A stretch of DNA of 64,000 nucleotides from Larimichthys crocea. Taxonomy: Eukaryota; Chordata; Actinopteri; Sciaenidae. This document shows positions 1 through 14,398 of this stretch, one piece after another. The stretch is taken from positions 12,646,930 to 12,710,929 of the forward strand of contig NC_040012.1 of the NCBI RefSeq assembly GCF_000972845.2, in the 5' to 3' direction. A model generated the notes under the pieces. It was not told the origin of the DNA. It worked only from the letters and a program-made list of their open reading frames with translations, and ran no database searches. Position numbers and translations under genes: made by a program. Position 1 is the first letter of the stretch. Each line of letters starts with the position of its first letter.

Positions 1-1742
<1,742 letters not shown>

Positions 1743-2088
1743 TTGTAGAACGCTGACATGACACTGAGTGAACCAATCCCTCAAAATATTTATTGTTGTT
1801 GGACAAGTGCAGTGAGATCAAAAGAAGTATGCTAGAGATGCAGATGTTCATCTAAATATTGCAGTGTGCAGATCATGATGAAAATAGCTGTTTAGCTAAA
1901 ATTATATTGCATATAGATATGGCTTCTACTGACAAAGATCATGAATGGTGTTACAACCTAAAATATGCCATACCATAGTCACTGGTTTTTCAAGTCATGC
2001 TTTGCCAGGATCAAAAACAAATACAGTCTTGTCCTAAATACAGTTTTGTAACATTTACTTCAACACGCATTCACTGTCTCAAGTCTCA

Positions 2089-2094
2089 AATAAA
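2089..2094 (+). terminator. AATAAA polyadenylation signal of the beta-tubulin gene
   Basis: This is the only AATAAA in the first 360 bases after the tubulin stop codon. It would give a 3' UTR of about 370 nt. Confidence 0.7.
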
Positions 2095-2099
2095 AAATC

Positions 2100-4876
2100 C
2101 AATCCTGTCAATGCCTCATGTTTTTATTTGATATCTAAATAGGTGTGTACAGGTCTTTTAGTTGTAATTTGTGATATATTTCCCCGAGAACTCTATACGA
2201 CATCCTTTAGATAAGGGATAGGTCAGGTGATATTCTAAAATGTTCTAACTGTTAACAAATCCCCCCCAAAAACCCAAACCAACAAAGATTTGATGTCATT
2301 TAGGTATTGTATCCATTGATTAGATAGCTTATTCCTTTGTGTCATTGTCCCAACTCCATTGTTGTATACTATCAAAACACTGTTAAAAACCCATCAATGA
2401 GCTGCACACCTGCACTAAATGGCATGCTCCTTCATTACAAACATTGGCATTGTAGTTTATTGTGAGTCATTCCCACATACAGTGCAGTAAATATTTTCTC
2501 ACCAAAGCACACCAGATCCACAGCTGACAATAATCCCCCAGCTATTTAGTTTTTTTTATTATTATTTAGTCTTTCTAAATATTAAGCAATATATTTGTGT
2601 TTTTGAATTATATTTTTTAAAGAAGTACATACACAATAGGAAAAAATGGGCTTGGGTCTGTGTGCCACCTGCCAGAAAGGGGTGTCGGAGAGGCTGCCTT
2701 GTAGTTTTTAGTCTTTTTATTTTAATATTGCCAACAACTGTTAAAAATATTGATGCACAGAGTTCCTTTAGGATGATGAATAGCAACATCTTATAAAGTT
2801 TTGCAATATAATAAGTTGAGCAACCATAAAACTTCCCTCAAAAGAACATTTGGTTTGAGATTGTAGAATTATGGAAGCCATTGCAAAATCTTGATTTATT
2901 GTGTTATTCTGCTGATCTGTTGACATCAGATTGACACACGTCCAAACAACCAGGGTGGAGCCCAGAGATGAAGATGGAGAGAAAGTGATAGGAAAATTCC
3001 AAAACCTTCATTATTTACTGTCAGTCAAAAAATGTGACATTGTATGCAGTGACATGATGAAACTTGCTGATAACAACACAACTGTAGACACATTGCCATT
3101 CAGACAGGTCAGGCAGAAACTTGCTGTTCAGCTACTTAAGGGTTACAGTGTTGAAATGTGTTACACTCGTGGCCACACCCCAGTCATGGATGTCTGAACA
3201 AGAATTTTGAGACATGACATGATGATGGGAAACATCTGCTTTGACTGATGGATAAGAGAGCAAATCCATGAAAAAATGTAATGCAGAGATAGTTGTGGAG
3301 CAGCAATTCTTTGCCCTGAGCTAAAGGGAAAAATCCTGGTCACAGCAGTTTTTTTAGTCTTCAGAAATAGTTTCATTATTAAATCTTCATTCATCATTTG
3401 TTATTCACTGTTCTTCTCTCATTTTTTGAGAAATTAGGAACAAAAGAAAAAGTTATCAGATCCAAGCTCAGATCACCTCAGTGATGCCAAAAAGTCTTTG
3501 AACCAGGTCACATTAGATTAGTATAGTATGATATTCCAAGGTTAACCTACAACACACAAACGCCAATCCCTCTTTTTTTTTTTCATTGTTTGTACTGTAC
3601 TCTAAAGTCCTGAAAACTAGCTCCAGCCTAATGTATCTAGGTTCATTATTAATGTCCACCAACACAATGGAGCTCTCATTCTTGCTGTGATCGAAACTCT
3701 GTATTAGTCATTTGACCAAAAGGGAATATACCTTAGTCACACCGAGATAACAAACTACTTAGTTTATTCTTATCTATACTATACAACCGAGCAGCCTCTT
3801 TGACATGCATTTAATCTCCACTACCCTCACCTGTGCACCATTAAACCCGTACCATACCCCCATCTGTTGATCATATGAGACAGTCGTAGAACATGTTCTT
3901 TGACCTCTATGCATCTTCCGTCAAGTAAAACAAAACATCTCAGCCACTTCCTTGACGTTTTTGGACTTAACCTAATCTCTCTAACCGGATTTTCTACTTC
4001 TTCTAATATGCTGTGCCTCTTTCAGATTCAGATGAATGTGAAACGTTGCGTTTTCACCCTCGCGTTGGATTTGGTCTGAATCTGGCCTTATTAAGTACTA
4101 CTACATGCTGTATACGGCCTTTTGTGGCACCAGAGGACAGCTTTTTAGCAGATGTTACCAGATGTCACTGTTGGGGTTGAAGATTACAAGTTTTAAAATA
4201 AAAAAGTCTGAAGAAGAAATAAGTTGTTTTCCAGACCTCTAATCACCCTCACCTCTGTTTAAGCCTAGCAACTCAAAGTTAAGCTACTGTAGCTGCTGCT
4301 GGCAAGACACACCATAGTACTATTGTTGGTGGTGTTTTGACAAGAAATAATGTGTGGAATAAAGGTGGGGCAAAATCCTACTTCATAATAAAGTAGATGG
4401 ATGTATTTGTTTTCACCTGACTTAACCCAACTTAAATCTCCTATTGTGTATTGTATTCAAGTATTTTGAAATAACCACTAGGGTTTTATGCAAGTATCTG
4501 ATAATGTAATGTGATCGTAATGTAGTGAATTAACATCTTCATATATAATCTATTAATTATCAAAGTCGTGTGAAATCAAAAATAGGGTCAATAAAACAGC
4601 ACTTTTTATTTGATTTTATTATGACAGAAACAAAAGTTTCATGCAAAACAAAACATGAATGAAAGAATGAAAAACAAACAAACAGCAAAGCATCCTCGTT
4701 ATTATGTCAGATATGACGTCTTTAGTAATGTACTGTGCAGAAAGAATAAATGCTATTGTATAGGATACAGCATGTTAGAAATTAAAAATGAAAACACACG
4801 CATCAATATCAACAACATCAATATCAAACAGTGTCATTCCAATAAATGTTTTCAGTGCTCATCCTTGATTAGTCTA
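2100..4876. other. Intergenic, no gene seen
   Basis: AT-rich sequence between the tubulin 3' end and the desmoglein 3' end. Short open frames (for example 2931-3197 +, 88 codons) lack recognisable domains or splice context. I see nothing else to annotate. Confidence 0.6.
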
Positions 4877-4962
4877 CCTATGCAAATATCCAAATTATGT
4901 TACCTTTACACCTACACACCCTATGCAAATATCCAAATTATGTTACCTTTACACCTACACAC
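4877..4962. repeat. Perfect 43-bp tandem duplication, each copy with an ATGCAAAT octamer
   Basis: Bases 4877-4919 are repeated without any change at 4920-4962. Each unit starts CCTATGCAAATATCC and so carries one exact ATGCAAAT octamer, the POU/Oct recognition sequence. The identity of the two copies means the duplication is recent or maintained. Confidence 0.9.
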
Positions 4963-6515
4963 AAAGATACAATAAAAACAAACAAACATACTGTCGATCT
5001 GGTGCTCATGTTGCAATATACATAAAAAATAATAAAAAAAAGCCATAGTGCTATTTTTTACAGCTTTGGCACTTTTATCTCTTGGAGTTAACACTTTGCT
5101 TCTTGTAAAAGTACAGTTAAGAAACCCACACATATTCTGCAGAAATATAAAAAGAGTGCAACAATAAAATAGAGAATTTGTGTAGTGTCCTCTTTTTCGG
5201 TTTACGGCCCGTAATAACTAGGCCGTCTACTGATAAAAATAGTCTCATCCCTTCATGGTGCACTAAATCATTCAAACATTTTGGCATTGGCTGTTCTGCA
5301 CAGTGTTCTTTCCTCAGCTCTAGACTACAAATATACCACTTCTTGATTAGTTATAGCACCACTAAGCATAACTAATTTATACAATAACTACTAAATACTT
5401 AAAAGTCAGCAGAACTGCTTATGCCAAGGCTCAAGCAAAAATATTACAATATGTACCCCAAGGATTTTTAGAATCACACCACACTTAAAAATACTCATAA
5501 TAGCATTGAATATTTGTACTATAGATGCAGAACTGCAACATTATAGTAGCTACACACACTTTGTTCTACCTCTGCTGTAGCTACTCACAAGATAATTTTC
5601 CAGATTCCAGAGATATTTAGCTTTTGAAACAAATTCTTTACTTTGATAAGCATTATTATTAAAATCCATTATAATAACACTGTGAGACTTTAGAAGCAAT
5701 ATCAGCGTCTTAAATACTAAATGTAGTGTTACAGCCTGTAATGTTTTTACTTGTACAAGTGCGGTTTTGTGTCTATATGTTCTCCCTCCTCTCGTTCTAA
5801 TTAAGGTGTGGATTTATTTCAGCTATAGAGGGGGGTGGTTGATTGGATGTTCATTTTTTATTTTGCAGGCGAGGCCTAAGTCCAGTTTCTTTCTCCAGCC
5901 TGGCAGGTTAGGAGCTAGAATAGAAAGGGAACTCACTCACCTGATATAGACCTGGATCATCATAGTCTAAATAATTTAACTGACACGTACTTATGGCTGC
6001 CTTCTTAGATGTAGGTTACCTGAGGCAGGTATCCTTTTTGTTTATACTCCTCCTACTGCCTTTTCTGGTTTCTCTTTGTTTAGGAGATATGGTGCAAGGG
6101 CTGACATGTTGCTATGTATACACTGTATTTCAGGCTGGTTTAGTTCTCTTATGTTTACGTTTGGCTGTTCACGCCCTGAAGCCTTAAGTACATAAAATAA
6201 ATGCCTCTTTGAATCTGTTGCTTTGTCCCAATACCATACTTTACACTAACACTCTAAATTATGCACCTTTAGCTAATGTTGATGGAGCCTCATTTTATCA
6301 GGAAGTGCTTTCTAATCACTATTAGAATGGAAACCCAATGCCTTTCATGACCTGACAGCCATGTAAACAATAGCTCCCTTGTTTTAACTAACATAAGTAG
6401 TACTGTTGTCGATAGACAAGGACATACAGTATTGCACTTTTGGTCAAACAGGCTAAATTAGGCTAATCTGTTTATCAGTGTCACCACAATTTATCACAAC
6501 CTATTGATAGATACA
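4963..6515. other. Likely 3' UTR and downstream flank of the desmoglein-like gene
   Basis: This stretch follows the stop codon of the minus-strand desmoglein gene. No coding region is supported. Several TTTATT (AATAAA on the minus strand) sites lie here or just beyond, the nearest at 5857-5862, others at 5813-5818, 4615-4620 and 4605-4610. Confidence 0.5.
5857..5862 (-). terminator. Candidate AATAAA polyadenylation signal of the desmoglein-like gene
   Basis: This is the first AATAAA read on the minus strand after the stop codon at 6516-6518, giving a 3' UTR of roughly 650-700 nt. Alternatives further downstream at 5813-5818 and about 4605-4620 cannot be excluded. Confidence 0.4.
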
Positions 6516-9500
6516 TTATGCTTTCATACTAGATTCAACATTTCTCTCAGTCACTGAGACCTTCTTATGTTGCACAACCACTCTCTGGTTTCCTTGCAGC
6601 TTGGGTGTGGCGGTCAGGGCAAAGTCTTCATTTGACCCTGTGGAAAAACTCTGAGTTTTCAACTGCATACCTTGGCCTCTGACCTCTAAACCGTGCTCTG
6701 TAGACCCATGTCCTGTCTGGATAAAACCCTGGGCTAAGTGTGCAACCTGATCTCCACCTGAAGACCCACCCTCCACCAACAACACCTGTCTGGATCTGGA
6801 GGCGGTTCCTTGCGAAAGACCTTGTGCCACCTGCCCTGTCACCCCACCCATTCCTACTTGCCTATCTACAAGAACCACACCCTGAGAACTTTGGAGGCCA
6901 CCAACCTGCACCAGTCCCTGACTAAATCCAGCTTGGCCTACTTGATCCACTGCTTGCTTTGTGCCCCCTGCCACATATACCATTTGGGGTTTAGACTCGA
7001 CAACATACATGGGTGTTGCAGCATAGTACATAGTGGGCTGCTGTATGAGCACTGTCTGAGTAGGAATCATAATCTTGTCCTGTACATGTACCTTGGGAAT
7101 GGCTGAACTCTGGGCTCTCTCAGTAATCCGCTCTTCCTGGATGATAGTAGAGGATCCGGATGCTACATTGGAGGTGTTGAGGGTGTTGATGTTAAAGTGG
7201 TCCCTGTCACTGACTGTGTCTCTGTGAGTATGTACATGTGTGTGGGTGGAAGTGGACGGCCAGATAGGAGACACTGGTCTCAGTGAAGAGACCCCTGCAT
7301 CAGCAGATTCGGTCACCAAGGTTGATCCCTGACAGATCTCAGCCAGGGTTTTGAATTTAGGTCCAAGGTCATTGAGGAATGCAAGGTCATCATCATTCTC
7401 AAGAAGACTGCAGCAACCTACAGAACCTGCAAGGGACTCTTGACCCTCATGGTCATAGACCAGCAGAGAATCCTTCTGCTGGGATTGCTGTGCAGCATGG
7501 TTGGATTTCTGCAAACAAATTAAACAAAAAGTTATTAATACTTGCTTACGTGAATAATACAAGAAATAATACTATAATGAAACCTTTTTCAAGCTTGATT
7601 TTCATTTCAGCTAATCTAATCTAAGATAATTGTAATCGTTGTATTATTGACTCATTATACACACAAACAAAGGGAATGTTATAAAAGGAAACTTCAAACA
7701 ACAGTCGGACAATGACTTGGATCAGATTGGTGTTCTCAGTGACACTTCATGTACTTACACTTGAATAATACTCTCCCAGGAAGTGGTCAGATAGAGCCAT
7801 CCCATCAAAGACTCCTCCATCCTTGTATCGGGAGTAAAGATGTTCTTGTCCTGTCATCATCCCAGCACCTGTGTAATCCATCTCACCTTGCCCCATGAAT
7901 TGATTATATCTGCTGTACATGTGCATGTTCTCAGCCGTCAAGTTTGAAGTGTTCATGGTTGCTCCTCCACCTAAGGCTGCTCCTCCTCCGTCAACCAGTC
8001 CTCCTAGGTACCCCTTTCCGTTAAGGGTGTTGACGTTTATGGCCTTAACTGTACCACCATCAACTTCCAATGGGGCAAGTAGAAGAGGAACTTCCTGTGA
8101 GAAAAAACGTAAGATTTGATTAATATGATTAACACACATAAAAAAAAGAATCTTAATATGATATCCAATCATACCAAGACTATACTAATCAAAGTACCTT
8201 GTCTTCTCCCTGTCCCTCAGTGTGATATGAGATCAGCTGTTGTTTCGTATCATATGGAATGGGCTTGAAATCTCCTATAGCGGCTGCTCCTCCACACAAG
8301 CAGAACAGCAGCAGAAGGGGCACCACTGAAACACATATGTCAACAGAAATTGTAATAAAAGTTTACTCGTCAGGTCAAATCATCAATCAATGAATTATTT
8401 TAATTTATCTTAAGGATTTACCTCATGGAAGAAAAAAATACCAAACAATTGTGTAATGCATGCTAAAGTCATAATCTGACAAACTACCAGCGTGCTACAA
8501 CCTGTCTGGTTTGGCAACTTTCTTGGAAAGGAAATGATAAGCAAACACGTAGGAAAAAACGAAGAAAGTAAGTCTCTACTCACACAGCAGAAGCAGCAGT
8601 CCCAGGAGTAGAAGCAGGATACCTGAAGCTCCAAAACCTGCAGTCTTTGTGTTGCGTGCCTGACAGGTTTTAGTGTTTTCAGCGCAAGTACACACAGTTA
8701 AATCTATTGTCTGAAATTCACCACATGATTTTCCCTGCTGGTCTTTGACTTTCACTGTGACTTTGTAAATGCCAGGCCACAACTTGGCTTGGTCTCGCAG
8801 AATGGCTGTGGTTGCTGAAAAAAAAAAAAAAAAAAGACACACATTTTAGAATGTGCTGGATGAGTTATAAGGACATTTGTTTGTTTGTACAGCAGTGATA
8901 AATCTGAGATGGACTATTTTCAAGACAGACGTTTACTTGTCATGTGTCAGTGGAATACTGACTGAATACTCTAAAAATGCCTTTTTTTGTTAGAAATCTT
9001 GAAGGTTAGGCCAAAAGCCCATTTAATGATGATTTACAAGAAATTCATCATGCTGTATTTGTAATCTTACCATTAAATGGCTCCACTGTCCATTTCTGCT
9101 TGTTCTCCGTCTGAATCACAGAGAAATCAAATGGTGCTGAATTGGGGAATTCATCTTTGTCTGTGGCAGTGATGTATATGGCATTATCGTCAAGGCACAT
9201 GGTCTGAGTTGTACCGGTCAGTTCAGGACAATGATCATTGTAGTCCTCCACCTGAATGGCTATGGTCCCTGTGGCAGTTTTTGAGGGATGTTCTGAAAGC
9301 CAGTCAAAAGAAAGATGAATATTAACACGTGGTCTACATAGCATATTTGTCCGTTGGAGAGTAATTGTCATATGTCATAACTCACCATTGGTGATGCATA
9401 TAATTTTGGCATAATATGTTCCATTGATCAAGAACTTGGACTCTCTGTCAGGCAGTTTGTTCAGCTTGATATCAGCTGTATGTTCATCAATTATCAACCA

Positions 9501-12500
9501 GTTGTCATCGTCACGGATTTTGGCGTACCTATTTATTTGAAAATCCACATATGTGAAGATAGGACAGAACAAAAATAGGATATTAATGTAAAATACATCA
9601 GTTCAGAGACACATCAAGATATATTACACATCTGCTGTTTAGCAACATCTTTTACTGTCACTGTACCTCACGTTGGTGGCTGTTTGTAGTGTGTCACTGT
9701 CAATTGCAGCGTAGGTGGTGATGATTTTGTTGATTGATACGGAAGTGTGGTCCTCAGAGAGAGTCACCACTTTGACACTTGGGTGGAAACGGGGGCCTTC
9801 CTTCTGATTAATCACATTGATTTTTATGGGGTAGGATTTTTGGTAGGATGTGGATCCTGTCATGGACATGCCAAAATTGTACGTTGCTTTGTTTTTGACA
9901 GCCACTTCCAAGTTGAGCAACTGTAGTTTCTCATAGTCCAAGGGCTGCAGATTCAAGGACAGGAGCTCACATTAGGCTTTGTAGTACTTTACAATTTCAG
10001 TCTATTTAAATAAGACTACATTCTTTTACCTTGTGAATCATGATAATTCCCTCATTGGTCTTTGAATCAGTAGTGATACTGAAATAGCCTGCCTCATTCC
10101 CTGAAATGATTTCAAAGACAGCCAACCAGTTTTCAGTGTGAATCAGATCCATGTCAATGGCTTGGATCCTCAACACTTCCACGTTGATGGTGTTCTCCTC
10201 CACACTTCCTTCATACTGCAAATAAGACAAACACCAACAGTTGCTTTAGAACAACTATCAAACATGATCATACAAACCAGTTAAAGAAAAACTGATTTTT
10301 TTTTGGTTGTGTTTTTTTGGCTGTAGTAATGTGTCACACCCACCGACTCTTTTTCCAGGGTTGGAACATTGTCATTTATGTCCAGAATTTTGATCTCAAT
10401 TTCGTTGGTTCCTGCGTTTCCTCCCACCGCTCCATTCATATCTGAGGCTTTTATAAGCAACTTATATATATCTTTTGTCTAAAAAAGTAGATCAGAGATA
10501 CAATGCACTGGTTAATACGTTATAGTTTTGACTTTCCAGTAAAAGTTCCTCACTAACATGAATATGATTCTGTCAATATTTGATTAAAATATGTCAAAAA
10601 TGCTTCTTTCTCATTGACTTTGATTCGAAGTAACAGGAAATCATTTTTATGGTAGAAAATAGAACATGTTTATATAGTGTGGTGATTTTAATCAGACTTA
10701 TTATATACAAGTTCATGCATACACAATGTAGTAAGAGATTTATAGAATAGGATAGGAATAGGATAGTGTGATTTGCATCGTGATACTGATTTATTTTACT
10801 ACTGTGACTGTTCCATGTCAGTCAAGGGACTCACCTCCCTATCTAAAGTGCTCCGTTGAACCATGACTTCTCCAGTCCGAGAGTTGATGGAGAACATTCC
10901 ACCTACGTTGCTCTCTTGCACAATGCTGTAGAAGATCTCGCTGTGTGGTGTGTTTTCTTGATCAGCATCAGTAGCTATTACTCTCATCACAACAGTACCT
11001 AGGACATGAATGAAACAATAGATCAGTTCAGTACATGTAAAAATACTTTAACATATCACAAATAGTGTAGATGTCTTAAAATACCTGGTGCACTCGATTC
11101 ATTGACAGAGCCGACTTGGTTTGCTACAACGACCGGTGCGCAGTCATTTTGATCCTCAACAACAACTTTCAGCAGAAGCTCACGCTCAGCGTCGGACCCG
11201 TTGAGGTATTTTGCCATACCTTTTAACTACAAAAAGATATATCACAGCTACTTAAACATTTCCTAACTTCACAACTTGGCTTACGTGGCTGTAAATGCTT
11301 TACATTTGACAAACAGGATGTATTTAAATGATCTTACTTTATAGATGGCTATTTCTTCTCGATCCAGAATAGAGTAGATTTTCACAAAGCCAGTGTTAGG
11401 GTCAATACCAAACACTCCTACAGGGGGCTGGTCAACACCAGGCCCACTTAGAGAATATTTTATCTTTGGAAAGGTTTTATCGGAGTGAATCTGAAAAACA
11501 AATACGTAAAGACAAAGTGAATTCCAATTACAGGGAAAAGCATAAAGATATATTACATTTATCTACTTATTCACTGTATGTTTTTGTTCATTCTAAAATA
11601 ATACACTTATTTATTATATAACTATATTCTATAAGGAATCAATTCAAATGTATGGCATTTAGATTGTGTGAATGTGAGCATGTGACATCCAAACTGTCAC
11701 ACATAGATACGCGTTGATGATTTGTCAGCGGTGACTCATGTCTCAAAACTAAAAACACAGTCGCTGAGATATGTATCTAGATATGCTTAAACACAGGTAG
11801 GCCTATGTGTTAGTCCTCGTCATGCACTGTGTCTGAACTGACTCATCTCTGGATGTGATTTTACTTGACTGACTTGATGATGATCTAATAAATGTGGCAG
11901 CACCTTTGTTAAATACTGTAAATGATTTTTAATAGGCAGAAACAGAACAAAAAAGTACACACTTTAGCAATAGACTGATAGCTGGTGTAGTCAACATTCT
12001 CAACCAGACGTCTCGGAGCTACAATCCATTCTCTCTTCTGTCTGCGTAACACTGGCCCATTTCCTTTGGCCCTCACAGGAACAAGCTGCAGGTAAACAAA
12101 GAGGGAGGAAAAACTTATTCACTACTGACGTGTAATTATTCCAAAAACATCTACACATTATTGCTTGTGAGCCGTACTTTACATATGTGGCATTACTTTA
12201 AACATGTTTTCTTCTTTTTTACTCATCAGCCTCTTTATTAAGTACACTATTATAATCTGATGTGACAGCTCTGATAATGTTTAGTTTTGATTGACACTAT
12301 CAGAGGTAATAAATAGCTTCATGTTTATTATTGAGGTTGTAGTCTGCAGTGGACTGCATTACATAAGGTGGTGTTTCAAATATTTTTGACCACAGTTTGA
12401 GGACCATAATATCAGACACATCCTTTGGATAAAATGCACTTCAGTACAACAAGAGTAAAAGTAAACCAAAAGTAAAAGTATGACTTTTCTGACACAAAAC

Positions 12501-13036
12501 AACAAAAGTGAAACAATATAAGCTTCACAAAAGTAAAATTCAAGGCTAAAGCTGTTGTATTGGATCACATCCGAGTGTACATAATGAAGGTATACCTTAA
12601 AATATCTATTATCTTATTTCAAGAGGAAGCTGTCCGTAACTATACACAACATAAAGGAAAAAACATCATCTATATTATAATCTACATCTCAACTTGTGTC
12701 AAAGCTCAAAACTTCCTCTATATGTAAACCTGAGTTAGACAAAAGTTTTTTCCCCCCACATCCAGTACTTCAAGGAAATAATCACGGAAAGCTTCTTTAC
12801 TGGAAAGAAACTCGTCCGTGATCAGTAAACTTCAAACTGATGGTTTAAATTGGACTATAAACTATGAAATCATCCGATGGGCTTAATAGACCAGCAGAGG
12901 AAAAAGCCACACCTGTTTGAGCCCACTGTTATTCTACACTGCGTAATGGACACCTAACAATGTGAAGGATCGTTTTCCTTACCGTTAGGAGGAACGGCAG
13001 AAGAATAAAAAAGCTGCATTTAAGCAGAGGAGCCAT
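6516..13036 (-). CDS. dsg2: Desmoglein-like desmosomal cadherin (14 exons, about 1088 aa)
   Basis: A calcium-dependent adhesion protein of desmosomes, single-pass in the plasma membrane and linked inside to plakoglobin/desmoplakin. Coding exons on the minus strand: 13036-12983, 12064-11963, 11490-11338, 11226-11085, 10998-10835, 10478-10344, 10215-10030, 9944-9667, 9528-9386, 9292-9071, 8814-8584, 8325-8198, 8094-7759, 7508-6516; all later junctions agree in phase. Residues 1-18 are a signal peptide ([18 protein letters not shown]). A furin site RRQKR precedes the mature start EW (residues 30-31), whose Trp2 is the strand-swap residue. Four cadherin repeats follow with linkers such as VEDQND and LDINDN, then a membrane-proximal domain, a Leu-rich membrane segment near 588-616 and the catenin-binding motif [13 protein letters not shown] with [11 protein letters not shown]. 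The last exon holds Gly/Gln/Val-rich desmoglein-type repeats ([18 protein letters not shown]). The family call is firm; assignment to dsg2 is by general likeness and synteny. The exon 2 acceptor is uncertain. Confidence 0.9.
12983..13036 (-). CDS. dsg2: Desmoglein exon 1: start codon and signal peptide
   Basis: The ATG at 13036-13034 opens an 18-codon exon that is a textbook hydrophobic signal peptide and ends exactly at a GTAAGG donor in phase 0. The alternative ATG at 13019 would give [12 protein letters not shown], which is not a signal sequence, so I chose the upstream start. Confidence 0.85.
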
Positions 13037-13634
13037 CGAGTCGGTGAAAAAAGTATATGTAAACTTGTCAAATCCTCCTGTTCGAGTGGAATCGCGTCAA
13101 CTCGTCTCGATCTTGATCTCTTTTGCGCAGACTTTGACCCTTCGCTGGGATAGGAACTCAGCGCCAAGAGGCGGTTCCTCTCTCTGTTTGATTGCTCACC
13201 AGCCACTGCTGATAACAGGCGGAGAATAGAGCTGGTGTGTCCTGGTCTGCATTGCTGCAATACTTGTGAGCTTATTGTCTTTAGCCGTGAGGTAAAACAG
13301 ACTAGACTTAGAGGAAATCACTCCAAGTAGGTTTTTGGCGTGACATTGCGTTAAGTGATGGTTCACACATTGGAACAAAATGAAAAAAAATGATGCTAAG
13401 ATCTATGATAAACAGCCCATCTTGTCTTTAAAGTGTGGGATTAAGTCTAATATTTATTTAATTTGAAATACAGTTTTTAATAAAAATGTATTGGGAGTTT
13501 AGTTTAGACCAACTTTCTCACTCGTGTGTAAAACTTCACCTGTGCCTGTGAAATTCCCAAGGAGTGCACCTCTGTTTCTGGGTTCAACACTCATAAACAT
13601 TCAGCTGCACACTTCACTCTCTGGATGTATGTGG

Positions 13635-13637
<3 letters not shown>

Positions 13638-13675
<38 letters not shown>
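13638..13675. repeat. (TG)n microsatellite
   Basis: Nineteen uninterrupted TG dinucleotides between the two cadherin promoters. It is followed by a purine-rich AGAG/GGGG/AAAA tract to about 13745. Confidence 0.95.
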
Positions 13676-13679
<4 letters not shown>

Positions 13680-14008
13680 CATTGGTATCGCCGGGTGTTG
13701 TACAGAGAAAAAAAAAAGAGAGAGAGGAGGGGGGGGAAAAAAGATAAGGTATCCACACAAAGAGAGTTTGTGTTGCCAGGTTACATGAAACTTTCACTAC
13801 CTATGTCCAAAGGTGAAGTGGGAGTGGAGTGAATACAGGATCAGTTCTATCTTGCCTCATTAGAACATTTATGTCTGTACAAGATTTATTTATTACAAGA
13901 CTGATCTGACATTTCACTCGAAGTCTGCAACCCTTGTGTTATTAATATTATTCTTTCCATTTAATCAATCTTCATTGGCTTCTCTATTCTTCAACGTCTA
14001 ACAGCAGC

Positions 14009-14035
14009 CCTTTGTGCTCAGTATGAGCACAAAGG
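14009..14035. repeat. Perfect 11-bp inverted repeat (hairpin) with 5-nt loop
   Basis: Arms CCTTTGTGCTC (14009-14019) and GAGCACAAAGG (14025-14035) are exact reverse complements around the loop AGTAT. Confidence 0.85.
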
Positions 14036-14116
14036 TGAATGGGTGGTTTAGAGGACACTGTGTCACAGTCATTGAGTTGCGCTGTGCAAGATTAAAGCTA
14101 AATGTTAATTTAAGTG

Positions 14117-14398
14117 TCCAGTGTGTAAGTTTGGAGGCCTCTATTTTTTCTACCTCTATGTTTTCATGCATGTACAATCACCTGAAAATAACGCTCTTTT
14201 TATTTTTAACTTAAAATTACTTAAATAATATCCCACTATATCTTCAGTGGGAGCGGGTCCTCTTCCATGGAGGCCACACAAACACAAACACAAACACAAT
14301 GTTGCTCAGAACAAACTAAATACTACCTTTAGACATGGCCTTTCAAGTGTGGGTTCTCCTTTACATTAGGTTGGTGCAACTAAATCCTACACACTGGA
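14117..14398. mobile_element. MITE-like element with terminal inverted repeats
   Basis: The element starts TCCAGTGTGTAAGTTT (14117-14132) and ends AAATCCTACACACTGGA (14382-14398), which are near-perfect inverted copies. The interior has no coding capacity, as expected of a miniature non-autonomous DNA transposon. The 'aaatcctacacactgg' end is a wording I associate with a very common teleost repeat. A second, more decayed member lies at 56046-56241. I could not see a clear target-site duplication. Confidence 0.65.

Larger units (their letters stand above)
13037..14116. promoter_or_regulatory. Desmoglein 5' flank, left part of the bidirectional intergenic region
   Basis: Upstream of the minus-strand desmoglein start and divergent from the desmocollin 3.7 kb away. 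It should hold the desmoglein 5' UTR and promoter. I see no clear TATA box. The stretch includes a GT microsatellite (13638-13675) and a perfect hairpin (14009-14035). No coding region is supported. Confidence 0.5.

Noticed and set aside
4655..4975. 106-codon open frame on the + strand
   Set aside because: Asn/Ile/Lys-rich from AT-rich DNA, and its end is the 43-bp tandem duplication.
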